55,784 nucleotides of DNA from Legionella qingyii (GTDB lineage: Bacteria > Pseudomonadota > Gammaproteobacteria > Legionellales > Legionellaceae), in the NCBI RefSeq assembly GCF_003184185.1, contig NZ_QHJG01000029.1:1-55784 (forward strand), in the 5' to 3' direction. The notes beneath the pieces are model-generated. The model was not told the DNA's origin. It searched no databases and saw nothing but the letters and a program-made list of their open reading frames with translations. The translations under genes and the position numbers were made by a program. This document shows positions 45,494-55,235 of the stretch, in pieces (position 1 is the first letter of the stretch; each line of letters begins with the position of its first letter).

Positions 45494-46654
45494 TTAATTC
45501 ACACGTTCGTTAATTATTAACTCACGCATTTTATCACAAACATCATGCATTACATGAACATTATGAATGCTTGCCAATGCTGTAAATAAATTTGCTTTTT
45601 GTTTTGTTAACTGATGTAGATAAGAACGTGAATAGTTACGGCAAGTGTAACATGTACACTGTGCCATAATCGGCGACATATCATTAGCAAAGCATGATTT
45701 TTTTATTTGAATGCGTTCATTCTCATACTCACTGGCAAAACGCAACCAATTGCCTTCTCGAATCAATTCACCGCAATATAAAGATCCATGTCGCGCATTA
45801 CGCGTCGGAGCAACACAATCGAACATATCAATTCCTTCAGCGACTACATCCAAAAGGTCCTGAGGTGACATTCCAACACCCATGGTATATCTTGGTTTAT
45901 TTTCGGGTAAGTAATCGCGCACCCAGCGTATAACTTCCACCGTAGTTTTCATATCAAAGCCAATAGTTTCACCACCTATTGCAATCCCTTCGGTATCCAT
46001 TGAAGAGACAAAATCCGCACTTTCACGACGTAAATCTTTAAAAGTTCCGCCTTGAATAATGCCAAAAAGCGCTTGCTCATAACCATAGCGTGAATTGGGA
46101 TATTGTTGATGATAATGTATGGATTGGTTTAACCAACGATGAGTACGCGTCATGATATGACTGACCTCATCTTTAGTACAACTATCCGGCGTGCACTGAT
46201 CAAAGGCCATAATAATATCCGCACCAATAATCTTTTGGGTTTCTAAGGACATTTCCGGCGTCATATGAATTAGCCGCTGACTCCCAGGCAATCGAAAATG
46301 CGCGCCATCCTCATCAATCGTACAAATTTCTTTATTCTTGGATAAACTAAAAACCTGAAAGCCGCCACTATCCGTTAACATCGGTCCATGCCACCCCATA
46401 AAAGGATGCATTCCTCCCGCTTTTTCGATGACCTCCATACCTGGGGCACATAACATATGATAGGTATTACCCCCTAAAATGATTTGACTGTGTGCGTCAT
46501 GCAATTCAGCGGGAGTCATATTGTTTACACCAGCACGCGTACCAACTGGCATAAAAACTGGTGTTATAAATTCACCGTGAGCTGTAGTAACACGCGTCAC
46601 TCGCGCTTGAGTAGATGAGTGTTTATGCAACACATCGCAAGAAAAGGTTTTCAT
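45494..46654 (-). CDS. tgt: tRNA-guanine transglycosylase
   Basis: Exchanges guanine for preQ1 at the wobble position of tRNAs with GUN anticodons, in queuosine synthesis. The 386-residue protein has the active-site MLTDSGGFQVFSLSKNKEI, the nucleophile aspartate in EGIDMFDCVAPTRNARHG, and the zinc site CTCYTCRNYSRSYLHQL. The fit to the family is complete. No other queuosine gene is in view. Confidence 0.96.
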   Translation of the reverse strand: MKTFSCDVLHKHSSTQARVTRVTTAHGEFITPVFMPVGTRAGVNNMTPAELHDAHSQIILGGNTYHMLCAPGMEVIEKAGGMHPFMGWHGPMLTDSGGFQVFSLSKNKEICTIDEDGAHFRLPGSQRLIHMTPEMSLETQKIIGADIIMAFDQCTPDSCTKDEVSHIMTRTHRWLNQSIHYHQQYPNSRYGYEQALFGIIQGGTFKDLRRESADFVSSMDTEGIAIGGETIGFDMKTTVEVIRWVRDYLPENKPRYTMGVGMSPQDLLDVVAEGIDMFDCVAPTRNARHGSLYCGELIREGNWLRFASEYENERIQIKKSCFANDMSPIMAQCTCYTCRNYSRSYLHQLTKQKANLFTALASIHNVHVMHDVCDKMRELIINERVN

Positions 46655-46949
46655 CGGTTAGAAATAATTCAAAAATGCCGATAATAGCTAAGTCAAACTC
46701 AGATTACCAGCATTAGCCCTGTTAATAATTAATCAATAGACTACTTTCGCAATGCACACAGGTGAGTAAAAGTCGGGGAGAAATGGAGCAAAAATCAGTG
46801 TGTACACGCGAAATGCATGAGAATCAGAGCACCGAATCAACAGAGCAATTTGCCACTCCAGTAGAGTTTCGAAAGAAGTCTAATCTATGATATCATGCGC
46901 AAAACCTATGGAAGCATGGCCCTATTAATCCAAATTCTAAAAAGGATAT

Positions 46950-48038
46950 ATGTATATGCCCAGTTCAAATTCAAATTTATTCATGATCGATATAGAAAGT
47001 AATGAACTTTCAGACATTGAACGGGAAATCATAAAACATCCTCTGGTAGGTTCCGTGATTCTTTTCACTCGTAACTTCTCAAGTCCACAGCAGTTAGAAC
47101 ATTTAATTTGTGAAATTCGCGAAATCAATCCTAATATTTTTATAGCAACCGATCATGAAGGTGGTTTTGTGCAACGTTTTATGCGCCATGGATTTCGTGC
47201 TTTGCCTGCTCCTCGCGTTTATGGCGATACCTATGATCTTAACCCGGAAGTCGGCATCAGACTTGCAAGACAATACGGCGAAATTATGGCCAAAGACCTA
47301 TTAACTTGTGGTGTGGATTTAAGTCTTGCCCCAGTCCTTGACCTACATGATAAAAATCTTATTATTGCACGTTTAGATCGTGCTTTTCACCATAATCCTG
47401 ATGTGATTGTCACTTTAGCTGGTGCTTTTATTGAAGGGATGAATGCGGCTGGTATGCCAGCTGTTGCCAAGCATTTTCCAGGACACGGTTCGGTCAGTGG
47501 GGATTCACATAGCACAATGCCGGTTTCTCTTGCCTCGATGGATGAGTTGAAAACCAAAGATTTAAAACCATTTATCGAGCTAATCGATAAAGGACTGCTT
47601 AGCGCAGTCATGCCCGCGCATGTAACTTATAAGGCAGTTGATGCAAATAAGCCTGCTGGCTTTTCAACCATTTGGTTGCAAGAGATATTACGCCATGAAT
47701 TAGATTTTACAGGTTTGGTTTTAAGCGATTGCTTGAGCATGACCGGTGCCGATATAGGCAATTTAATGACCCGAACAGAAGAAGCCCTTAAAGCAGGTTG
47801 TGATATGTTGATCGTCTGCCACCAACCACGGCAAGTATTGTTGGAGTTATTGCAAAAAATTACTTTAGCTCAATCACCCGAATCAGCCGCTCGTATCGCT
47901 CACTTTAAAAATCAGATGCTTCGCTTCGCACATCCGGAAACAAATCAACCCAAGTCTTATTTATCCTCGATAGTGCCAGAATGCGCTCCAGCTACTGTTA
48001 GCAAAAATCTGCAATTCAATACTTCAAAAACAATTTAA
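46950..48038 (+). CDS. nagZ: Beta-N-acetylhexosaminidase NagZ
   Basis: Glycoside hydrolase family 3 enzyme that frees GlcNAc from muropeptides during cell-wall recycling in the cytoplasm. The 362-residue protein has VAKHFPGHGSVSGDSHSTMP with the catalytic Asp/His dyad and FTGLVLSDCLSMTGAD with the nucleophile aspartate. No signal peptide is present. AAGGA precedes the ATG; the second ATG at 46956 has better spacing and is an equal candidate. Confidence 0.94.
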   Translation: MYMPSSNSNLFMIDIESNELSDIEREIIKHPLVGSVILFTRNFSSPQQLEHLICEIREINPNIFIATDHEGGFVQRFMRHGFRALPAPRVYGDTYDLNPEVGIRLARQYGEIMAKDLLTCGVDLSLAPVLDLHDKNLIIARLDRAFHHNPDVIVTLAGAFIEGMNAAGMPAVAKHFPGHGSVSGDSHSTMPVSLASMDELKTKDLKPFIELIDKGLLSAVMPAHVTYKAVDANKPAGFSTIWLQEILRHELDFTGLVLSDCLSMTGADIGNLMTRTEEALKAGCDMLIVCHQPRQVLLELLQKITLAQSPESAARIAHFKNQMLRFAHPETNQPKSYLSSIVPECAPATVSKNLQFNTSKTI

Positions 48039-48052
48039 CAAAATGCTCATAT

Positions 48053-48137
48053 AGCCTGGATGCAGCGCAGCGAAACACAGGTTTTAGGACATAAACAAAC
48101 CGCTCAATCCTGGGTTCTATTTTGCGGCACCCAGGCT
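48053..48137. repeat. Palindromic intergenic repeat (copy I)
   Basis: AGCCTGGATGCAGCGCAGCG on the left and GGTTCTATTTTGCGGCACC then CAGGCT on the right. It lies between convergent nagZ and dsbB. Confidence 0.65.
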
Positions 48138-48150
48138 ACAAAGCACGAGC

Positions 48151-48660
48151 TTAAAAATTATCTTCGTGAAGCGCTCTTCGTCGGGTATGCCAAAATAAAA
48201 AACATCCCATTAGTACCATGAATGAAAAGTATAGAGCACACCATCCTGGCATTGATATTCCCAGCATCTGCCAACTTACCTCAGCACAATCGCCGCTACC
48301 CCAAAATAGAGTTTTTACTACAGTTTGCCAGGGAAAATAACGGATTAAAACATCGAGACCAGGCATACACGCAGGCGCCTCGCCCGCAGGTAAAGACTGT
48401 AACCATAATTGGCGTAAAGCAAAAAATAAACCGGCACACGCAATAAGACTTTGTAGAAAACTAATAATATGCGCCTTTTTTAAGGTTTGAAAGCTCAATC
48501 CCATAACGGCCAACAACAAAAAGACACAGATGCGCTGCATGATGCATAAAGGGCAAGGAATAAGACCAACAACGTATTGAAAGTAAAAAGATGCAAATAA
48601 TACAAACACGGTCAGTGTTGCATTGAGCGTTTGAATTCTTCGATAAGTAAGCTTTCTCAT
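48151..48660 (-). CDS. dsbB: Disulfide bond formation protein DsbB
   Basis: Inner-membrane quinone-linked oxidase that reoxidises DsbA. The 169-residue protein has four membrane segments, the first periplasmic pair CPLC ([15 protein letters not shown]) and the second pair in ACMPGLDVL and GSGDCAEV, the expected four active cysteines. Its start overlaps the cytochrome gene upstream by four bases. Confidence 0.92.
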   Translation of the reverse strand: MRKLTYRRIQTLNATLTVFVLFASFYFQYVVGLIPCPLCIMQRICVFLLLAVMGLSFQTLKKAHIISFLQSLIACAGLFFALRQLWLQSLPAGEAPACMPGLDVLIRYFPWQTVVKTLFWGSGDCAEVSWQMLGISMPGWCALYFSFMVLMGCFLFWHTRRRALHEDNF

Positions 48661-49064
48661 GATTTTGGCAACATATAAGATATAGCTGCTTTAAGATCAT
48701 CATCACTGCATTTAATACACGTTCCTTTTACAGGCATAGCATTTAAACCTTTTATTGAAGAAGCAAGTAAATCATTTAATTCTCTCTTGACTAAACGCGG
48801 TTTCCAATCCTGTTCATTTCTGAATTTTGGTGCTCCCGCGAGACCGTCTCGATGACAAACAATACAATATTGCTGGTACGTGTCTTGTCCGGGTTCTTTT
48901 GTCGCTACATTACTAATTGCCTTATTATCTGTCTGAGCCTGACCTTGTACAGTGACCTTTCCTACAGGTTGAATTCTTAATTGAATTTCTCGTTGTTGCG
49001 ATTCTTCACTTGCATACACCACAAATGAAAAACAAAACAATGATATTAAAAACTGCAACCTCAT
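48657..49064 (-). CDS. Cytochrome c5-like protein
   Basis: A periplasmic class I cytochrome c. From the ATG at 49064 (GAGGTG upstream) the 135-residue protein has a signal peptide ([15 protein letters not shown]), one haem site CIVCH, and the c5-type end [19 protein letters not shown] with the axial methionine and a disulfide pair. The longer frame to 49079 puts five residues ahead of the signal. It is coupled to dsbB by an ATGA overlap; it may carry electrons from the quinone pool or bc1 to an oxidase. Confidence 0.9.
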   Translation of the reverse strand: MRLQFLISLFCFSFVVYASEESQQREIQLRIQPVGKVTVQGQAQTDNKAISNVATKEPGQDTYQQYCIVCHRDGLAGAPKFRNEQDWKPRLVKRELNDLLASSIKGLNAMPVKGTCIKCSDDDLKAAISYMLPKS

Positions 49065-49217
49065 GCCGATACACCTCATGATAATAATTTAGGATAATAC
49101 CTAGAAGTGAATTTTTTTTCCAGCAGGATCAAAATCAAATAAGTGGAAAATCATCTTGTATCCAGGAAACAATCTTCAAACTATAATGGATCGTTAAAAA
49201 AACTAAGGAGCAAAAAC

Positions 49218-49700
49218 ATGGTCCAAGCAATTCCTGAAGGCTTTCATACCGTAACGCCAGCCTTTACTTTTAAAGATTGTGCGAAAGCAATTGAGTTTTA
49301 TAAACAAGCATTTAATGCTAAAACACTACATATTTTCCCTTCCTTGGATGGAAAAGGCATTATGCATGCTCACATTCAAATTGGTAACTCGATTATTATG
49401 ATGGGTGATGAAATGGAAGGAGAGGGTTGCTCCAAAAGTGCTGAAACGCTTGGAAAATCACCAATCACACTTTTTGTATATGTTCCTGACGTAGACTCCT
49501 TTTTTCAACACGCTGTAAATGCTGGAGGTCAAATAACAATGCCTGTAGCGGACATGTTTTGGGGGGATCGTGCCGGGTTAATTAAAGATCCTTTTGGCTA
49601 CTCGTGGATGATTGCCACACATACCAAAGATCTAACCGATGAAGAAATCAGGAACAATGCAGCAGAGGCATTCGCCTCTATGGAAAAAAATAAGCTATAA
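49218..49700 (+). CDS. VOC-superfamily (PhnB-like) protein
   Basis: A 160-residue glyoxalase/bleomycin-resistance-fold protein. The order FHTVTPAFTFKDCAKAIEFY, KQAFNAKTL, HAHIQIGNSIIMMGDEM and GLIKDPFGYSWMIATH matches the PhnB group of small VOC proteins. The ATG at 49218 has AAGGAG upstream; the longer frame from 49143 adds 25 unlikely residues. The substrate is unknown. It lies nine bases before the dipeptidase gene, so the two may be cotranscribed. Confidence 0.85.
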   Translation: MVQAIPEGFHTVTPAFTFKDCAKAIEFYKQAFNAKTLHIFPSLDGKGIMHAHIQIGNSIIMMGDEMEGEGCSKSAETLGKSPITLFVYVPDVDSFFQHAVNAGGQITMPVADMFWGDRAGLIKDPFGYSWMIATHTKDLTDEEIRNNAAEAFASMEKNKL

Positions 49701-49709
49701 GGATTTGAA

Positions 49710-50402
49710 ATGTCAGACTACACCATACAAGACTCTATTTTGCTCATTGCCGATCCTAAGATAGTTGCCATTCCGGTGATTGATAATCACGACCCGATGA
49801 TTGATTTAATGAATCATCCTGAGATTAGCTATGGTCCGTCTCCAGAAATACCGAATAATACTGATTACACCAAAATGCGAAAAGCGGTTTATGAAAAACT
49901 AAACCAAGCCCAATCCTTGTTACCTAAAGGATTACGTTTTTGCTTGTATGAAAGCTACCGTAGTCTGGCATTACAAAAATTGCTTTTTGATACACGTTAT
50001 GGAAAAGTTAAAAATAAACATCCCGAATGGTCATCAGAGCAGATTTTTACTGAAACAACACGACTGGTCTCCCCCGTCATCAACCTGGATGGTTCACCCA
50101 ATATTCCACCTCACTCGACAGGCGCTGCAATTGATGTCTATTTAATCAATGAACAAGGAGAGGCCATTGACATGGGAATTCATCCTAAAGATTGGATGGA
50201 GGATTTAGACGGTTCTCTGTCATTAACTGCTTCAGAAATTATTACTCACGAAGCAAAACAAAATCGAAAAATCATGTGCCATGTCTTAGACACTGTAGGT
50301 TTCGTCAATTATCGCAATGAATATTGGCATTGGTCGTATGGAGATCGTTATTGGGCCTACTATAAACAACAACCTTATGCCTTTTACGATAATTATAAAT
50401 AA
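49710..50402 (+). CDS. D-alanyl-D-alanine dipeptidase (VanX/DdpX family)
   Basis: A 230-residue M15D-family zinc peptidase. The zinc ligands fit H135 and D142 (HSTGAAIDVYL) and H207 (NEYWHWSYG), with E204 as the general base; the segment YESYRSLALQ is also typical. No signal peptide is visible, so it is cytoplasmic, where family members recycle D-Ala-D-Ala. AAGGA precedes the start. Confidence 0.88.
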   Translation: MSDYTIQDSILLIADPKIVAIPVIDNHDPMIDLMNHPEISYGPSPEIPNNTDYTKMRKAVYEKLNQAQSLLPKGLRFCLYESYRSLALQKLLFDTRYGKVKNKHPEWSSEQIFTETTRLVSPVINLDGSPNIPPHSTGAAIDVYLINEQGEAIDMGIHPKDWMEDLDGSLSLTASEIITHEAKQNRKIMCHVLDTVGFVNYRNEYWHWSYGDRYWAYYKQQPYAFYDNYK

Positions 50403-50529
50403 TCTAATTTTTATAACCCAGGCAAAGAGCGGCCACATTGTAACGCCATTCGACAACTATCGGAAAATTAGGTTATATTTCAATGGTATTGATTGATTAT
50501 GGATGTTTAAAATAAGGAAAGGAAAGGAT

Positions 50530-51084
50530 ATGACAAATACAAATGAAATTTACACCCCAAGCACGTTAAGACGAAATTGGGGTTGGCTTTTGGGATTAGG
50601 AATATTACTTGTTTTTCTAGGTTGTGTAGGCTTGAGCATGGTCATCGGGTTGACCTTAGTTAGCATGTATTTTTTTGCTGCCTTATTAATTATTTCTGCG
50701 ATATCCCATTTTATTGATATTTTCAAACATCGAGACTGGAAAGGTATCTTCTGGCAAACAATAATTGCAGTTTTATACCTAATCGGAGCTGGTGTTGTTC
50801 TTTATGATCCCTTTTTAGCATCTACTTTAATTACTGCACTCTTAGCTGGCGTGCTCATTGTTATTGGCATCACACGAATAATTCTTGCCTTTTCTTTAAA
50901 AGACAGCAAAGGATGGGGTTGGTTATTATTTGCAGGAATTATTGCTATTATTCTTGGTGTGTTAATCATCATGCAATGGCCAATTAGCGGCTTATGGGTT
51001 ATAGGAATGTTCATTGCTATTGATATGATTGTAAATGGATGGACTTACATTTTTATCGCTCTTTCTGTACGTGCATCTGTGTAA
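50530..51084 (+). CDS. HdeD-like membrane protein (DUF308)
   Basis: A 184-residue protein with about six membrane segments in pairs, the pattern of the HdeD family associated in E. coli with acid resistance. Repeated glycine-rich helices such as AALLIISAISHFIDIFKHRD and LLAGVLIVIGITRIILAFSL are typical. The ATG at 50530 with GGAAAGG upstream is preferred over 50503. The function in this organism is not established. Confidence 0.85.
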   Translation: MTNTNEIYTPSTLRRNWGWLLGLGILLVFLGCVGLSMVIGLTLVSMYFFAALLIISAISHFIDIFKHRDWKGIFWQTIIAVLYLIGAGVVLYDPFLASTLITALLAGVLIVIGITRIILAFSLKDSKGWGWLLFAGIIAIILGVLIIMQWPISGLWVIGMFIAIDMIVNGWTYIFIALSVRASV

Positions 51085-51128
51085 TGAACATAGTATGATA
51101 CTGCATGCTCTTCAAAATGCGGTATCAT

Positions 51129-52058
51129 ATGTACTCAAGAACCCTACGCATAGCAACCCGCCAAAGCCCTTTGGCTTTGTGGCAAGCCAATCATGTTCGA
51201 GATTTATTGTTAAATAAATGGCCGAATCTGCAGATTGAACTATTACCTATGAGCACATCTGGAGATAAGTTCCTCAAGGATAAGCTTCTCACTGTTGGCG
51301 GCAAGGGTTTATTTGTCAAAGAGCTCGAAGAAGCTTTGCTGGACAAAAGAGCTGATTTTGCTGTTCACTCTTCAAAAGATATGCCCGCGGAATTTCCTGA
51401 AGGCCTCGGTTTGGCTGCGATCTGCAAAAGAGACAATCCATTTGATGTCTTTGTCAGTTACCAACATACCGATTTACAAACACTCCCCCCACAAGCTATT
51501 GTTGGAACCTCAAGTCTTAGGCGGCAATCTCAATTATTGGCGTACAGGCCGGATTTAAATGTTAAGTCCTTACGAGGAAATATCAATACTCGACTTGAGA
51601 AACTGAAAGCAGGAGAATTTCAAGCAATTATCCTTGCTGCTGCGGGTCTTGAGCGTATGGGATTTACCGATCTAATAACAGAACAATTATCTGCTCAAAT
51701 CATGCTTCCTGCGTGTGGTCAAGGCGCTCTAGCAATCGAATGCAGAAGTGACGATCATGAAATGCAAGCACTGCTTGCCGAACTTAATGATCCAGTATCC
51801 TCTATTTGTGTACATGCAGAGCGAAAGGTCAATGCCCTCTTGGGTGGTAATTGTCATGTTCCTTTGGCAGTTTTTTGTGTCCCGATAGCAAGCAATCAAC
51901 TTTCCTTACAAGCAAAAGTTCTAACTCTTGATGGTTCGCAAATCATTAAGAGCGAGCAAATAGGCCTCTTGGATCAGGCAACACACTTGGCTGAACTTTG
52001 CGCCCAAACGTTGTTAGCTCAAGGAGCCGCAAACATTCTGGCATCAGTACCAAAATGA
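51129..52058 (+). CDS. hemC: Porphobilinogen deaminase (hydroxymethylbilane synthase)
   Basis: Polymerises four porphobilinogens into hydroxymethylbilane. The ATG at 51129 gives 309 residues with the usual start TLRIATRQSPLALWQA. Clear motifs are FAVHSSKDMPAEFPEGLGL, GTSSLRRQSQLL, RGNINTRLEKL and GGNCHVPLA, the last carrying the cysteine that binds the dipyrromethane cofactor. No strong ribosome site is seen. It starts the hemC-D-X-Y cluster. Confidence 0.95.
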   Translation: MYSRTLRIATRQSPLALWQANHVRDLLLNKWPNLQIELLPMSTSGDKFLKDKLLTVGGKGLFVKELEEALLDKRADFAVHSSKDMPAEFPEGLGLAAICKRDNPFDVFVSYQHTDLQTLPPQAIVGTSSLRRQSQLLAYRPDLNVKSLRGNINTRLEKLKAGEFQAIILAAAGLERMGFTDLITEQLSAQIMLPACGQGALAIECRSDDHEMQALLAELNDPVSSICVHAERKVNALLGGNCHVPLAVFCVPIASNQLSLQAKVLTLDGSQIIKSEQIGLLDQATHLAELCAQTLLAQGAANILASVPK

Positions 52059-52813
52059 ACAGCTCCCTACTCGGTTTACGCATTTTAAATACTCGCCCAC
52101 AAGAGCAGGCACAGCCGCTGAGTCAAAGCATTCGCGACGCGGGAGGCGTCGTAATTGAACTACCCACTCTAGAGATCCAAGCAACCGATAGTAACTGGAT
52201 CAATTTATTGCCTGATTTAAAAAAAGTAGACCAAGCCATTTTCATTAGCGCCAATGCCGTTCATTATTGTTTTACTCAATTAAACAGTCAAAATATTAAA
52301 TGGCCATCTTCAATTCAAGTCATTGCAATCGGTCAAGGTAGTGCTGCAGCACTCCAAAAATTTGGCATACAAGTCAACGCAATCCCCGATATACCTGATA
52401 GTGAACATTTATTGGCATTAAAAACATTACAACAACCAGCCAAACAAAACGTACTACTATTTAAGGGCGAGGGAGGCAGGCCACTTATTGAGGAGCAATT
52501 AATAGAAAGAGGAGCGAACCTGATTATTCTTAAGGTATATAAAAGGGTGATCCCTAAAATTAGCTGCAATTTGATTGAGTCGATATGGCGCAATGATTTA
52601 GTGGACATTATACTGTTAACAAGCGAACAGTCTCTGCATAACCTTTTTAAACTGTTTGATAAAGAGGCCCAGGAATGGCTCCGTAATAAAAAATGGCTCA
52701 TGATCAGCGAGCGCCTGGCTCAAGTAGCTTCATCGATGAATATAAAAAATATCAGAGTTTGTAACCCTAATCGGGTGATGAATACATTGTTTGATTACGT
52801 GAAAAAGGATTAA
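52055..52813 (+). CDS. hemD: Uroporphyrinogen-III synthase
   Basis: Closes hydroxymethylbilane to uroporphyrinogen III. The family is poorly conserved, but LRILNTRPQEQAQPLSQSI, AIFISANAVHYCF and VIAIGQGSAAALQKFG are recognisable, and position after hemC is decisive. The ATG at 52055 overlaps the hemC stop (ATGA) and gives 252 residues; the longer frame from 51998 lies inside hemC. Confidence 0.93.
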   Translation: MNSSLLGLRILNTRPQEQAQPLSQSIRDAGGVVIELPTLEIQATDSNWINLLPDLKKVDQAIFISANAVHYCFTQLNSQNIKWPSSIQVIAIGQGSAAALQKFGIQVNAIPDIPDSEHLLALKTLQQPAKQNVLLFKGEGGRPLIEEQLIERGANLIILKVYKRVIPKISCNLIESIWRNDLVDIILLTSEQSLHNLFKLFDKEAQEWLRNKKWLMISERLAQVASSMNIKNIRVCNPNRVMNTLFDYVKKD

Positions 52814-52816
52814 CTT

Positions 52817-53944
52817 ATGGCAAACGGCAACGAAGATCAAATACAAAAAGTAAAAACAACACTCAGTACTGCTCAAAATGAAAAGACAAAACCTCAAAAT
52901 AATTCTACTGGGTGTAAAAATAAATACCTGATATCTACCATTGCCTTTATATTTGCATTAGGAGGATTAGGTGTTGCTGCCTATACTCTTTCCAAGAACA
53001 ATCAATTGCAAAATCAATTAAGCAAGGCGCAAAATACTTTCTCCACCCAGCTACAACAATTGGAGCAAAGTCAAGACCAAGTCCAAGAACAAATCAATGT
53101 AAGAGCAAATAAGGCCGAAGAAACACAAACACAATTACAAGCCAAATTTGAAAATTTAAATAAGCAAATCCAAAATGCAATGCAGCAAAAGTTCTATCAA
53201 AATCAGGATTGGCTTCTCCTCAAGGCACGTTATTATCTTGAGTTAGCACAGATCAATGCACATTGGAGCAACGAAATTGACTCAACAATAGCATTGTTGG
53301 AGCAGGCTGATCAGCTCTTAAATCAATTAAACGACCCTAAAATTTTGAATATCCGCCAAGCAATAGCTAAAGATATAGCACAAATTCAAGCTCTACCCTC
53401 TGTCGATATTGCTGGATTGCTTAGTCAATTGGATGCAGCGCAAAACAGCATTAACGATTTGAGCATCCCATTACCGGTAAGTGGAAATACACCACCGAAA
53501 GAAAAGACAACAGTCCCAGCAAATGACTCTTCTACATGGAAAATTCGTTTACAAAGCAGTATGAATGTGCTGGAAAAGCTTGTTGTAATTCGACGACATG
53601 ATCAAGGGATTGAACCACTGATGTCTCCTTTATTTGAAGCCTTAGTTAAAGAAAAGCTCCGCCTCAATTTCCAGGAAGCGCAATGGGCTGTTCTTAATAA
53701 TGAGCCTTTTGTTTATCAACTGGTTCTAAATCAAGCGATTAGTAGTCTTAAAACAAATTTTAATGAAAACAAGCCAAGCACTGCCACTTTAATCAGAAAG
53801 CTGACTGAGTTACAGCAAACGAATATCACTCGAAAAAGACCAGCGATGGGTTCTGCGCTCCCCATGCTCAATGAATTGATTGAAACTAAAAAGACTCCAG
53901 GGACTCAATCTTTAAATCATGAACAAGGAGGAAATCAACCATGA
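52817..53944 (+). CDS. hemX: HemX-like membrane protein
   Basis: A 375-residue protein of the HemX family, which is often mis-annotated as a uroporphyrinogen methyltransferase but lacks that domain. It has a short cytoplasmic N-terminus, one membrane segment (YLISTIAFIFALGGLGVAAY), then a Gln-rich coiled coil in the periplasm and a helical C-terminal domain. It follows hemD after three bases and overlaps hemY by four. Its role in haem synthesis is unclear. Confidence 0.9.
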   Translation: MANGNEDQIQKVKTTLSTAQNEKTKPQNNSTGCKNKYLISTIAFIFALGGLGVAAYTLSKNNQLQNQLSKAQNTFSTQLQQLEQSQDQVQEQINVRANKAEETQTQLQAKFENLNKQIQNAMQQKFYQNQDWLLLKARYYLELAQINAHWSNEIDSTIALLEQADQLLNQLNDPKILNIRQAIAKDIAQIQALPSVDIAGLLSQLDAAQNSINDLSIPLPVSGNTPPKEKTTVPANDSSTWKIRLQSSMNVLEKLVVIRRHDQGIEPLMSPLFEALVKEKLRLNFQEAQWAVLNNEPFVYQLVLNQAISSLKTNFNENKPSTATLIRKLTELQQTNITRKRPAMGSALPMLNELIETKKTPGTQSLNHEQGGNQP

Positions 53945-55005
53945 TGCGTATTATCTTGGCCTTCTTGATCTTACTCGGCTCCGTAGCTTTAGGAATTCAA
54001 CTCAATAAAGACCCTGGCTATGTATTAATTGCAATCAACCAATGGACCATTGAAACTACGGTCTGGGTAGCTGTCTTTGGTATCATTATTTTATTCATTG
54101 CCATGTATCTTGTTTTGCGCTTATGTCAGAAAATTTCTCATACCCCAAGTACATTAACGCAATGGCATTCGAAACGGCTTGCTCAAAAAGCACAGGCAAT
54201 TACTCGAAAAGGATTAATTGAATACAGTGAAGGATATTGGTTAAAAGCCAAAAATCATTTGATTCAAGCCTTGCCGAATACGGACACACCTTTACTTAAT
54301 TATTTAACAGCAGCTCGCGCCGCCCAAAAAATGGGAGACAATCAATTACGCGATGATTATCTGCGTGAAGCACAACAATCGATGCCTGAGGCTAAAATTG
54401 CCGTTGAACTAACCCAAGCAGAATTGCAACTAGCCAATCATCAATGGGAGCAAGCTCTGGCAACACTCAAGCATTTACATGATATAGCCCCTCGTCATCC
54501 TTATGTTTTAAAGCTCATAATGCAACTTTATCAAGAAGTAAAGGACTGGCCTCAGCTCATTCATATTTTGCCTGACTTAAAAAAATATCAGGTTGTTAAT
54601 CCACAAGAATTTGAATTATTACAGTACAATGCTTATTTACAGCGGCTTATTGACCTTGTTAGGCAAAATCAACACGAGGCAGTGAATACGTTCTTCCATT
54701 CATTACCCAAAGCTTTAGCTAATGAGCCCAATATCATAGCAGAATATGTTCGATTCTTATTAAAAAATGCTGATTATACTACCGCAAGCGACCTATTACG
54801 TCGTACACTGCGCAAAGACCTCAGTCCCCAATTGATCGGGCTCTATAGCCTATTACCAATAGATGAAAAACAACTGGCTTTTGCTGAAGGATTACTGAAA
54901 AAAAATGCTCATTCAGCGGCACTTTATTTATGCTTGGGACAAATCTGCATGAAACGAAATTATGGGGAAAAGCCAAATATTATCTTGAAAAATCAAACGA
55001 GATAG
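53941..55005 (+). CDS. hemY: HemY, frameshifted near the 3' end
   Basis: TPR-containing membrane protein of the hem cluster, not a protoporphyrinogen oxidase. Two N-terminal membrane segments (IILAFLILLGSVALGIQL and VWVAVFGIIILFIAMYLVL) are followed by helical TPR-like repeats. In this reading the last 15 residues (NYGEKPNIILKNQTR) do not look like TPR sequence, and the true continuation lies in another frame. A missing A in CGAAATTA (about 54955-54960) would explain it. Without it the protein would have about 393 residues. The indel is next to a short A-run, so sequencing error is possible. Confidence 0.9.
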   Translation: MMRIILAFLILLGSVALGIQLNKDPGYVLIAINQWTIETTVWVAVFGIIILFIAMYLVLRLCQKISHTPSTLTQWHSKRLAQKAQAITRKGLIEYSEGYWLKAKNHLIQALPNTDTPLLNYLTAARAAQKMGDNQLRDDYLREAQQSMPEAKIAVELTQAELQLANHQWEQALATLKHLHDIAPRHPYVLKLIMQLYQEVKDWPQLIHILPDLKKYQVVNPQEFELLQYNAYLQRLIDLVRQNQHEAVNTFFHSLPKALANEPNIIAEYVRFLLKNADYTTASDLLRRTLRKDLSPQLIGLYSLLPIDEKQLAFAEGLLKKNAHSAALYLCLGQICMKRNYGEKPNIILKNQTR

Positions 55006-55121
55006 AGCCTACCGCTTTAGCCTATGAAACTCAAGGGCAGTTACATGAAAAGCTTGGCGAAGAAGCGCTTGCTTGTAGAAGCTATAAGCAAGGCTTAGCA
55101 TTAACAACAAAAGAAATTTAA
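54960..55121 (+). pseudogene. Out-of-frame C-terminal tail of hemY
   Basis: In the other frame from 54960, LWGKAKYYLEKSNEIEPTAL and AYETQGQLHEKLGEEAL read as a last TPR unit, ending KGLALTTKEI-like (here QGLALTTKEI) at 55119, stop to 55121. This tail continues hemY if one base is added upstream. Confidence 0.75.
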
Positions 55122-55164
55122 ACCTATGTTTAGAAATGGAACTGCTTCTCCACCATAAATAAGA

Positions 55165-55185
55165 AGAAGGCTGATTAGGCCTTCT
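55165..55185 (+). terminator. Possible terminator after the hem cluster
   Basis: AGAAGGC-TGATTAG-GCCTTCT, a seven-pair stem 43 bases past the hemY tail. Only a weak T-run follows (CACCTTTG). Confidence 0.45.
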
Positions 55186-55235
55186 CACCTTTGATGCCAG
55201 ATTTAAGCTAAAGTTCTAACACAAACTATTGTGAC

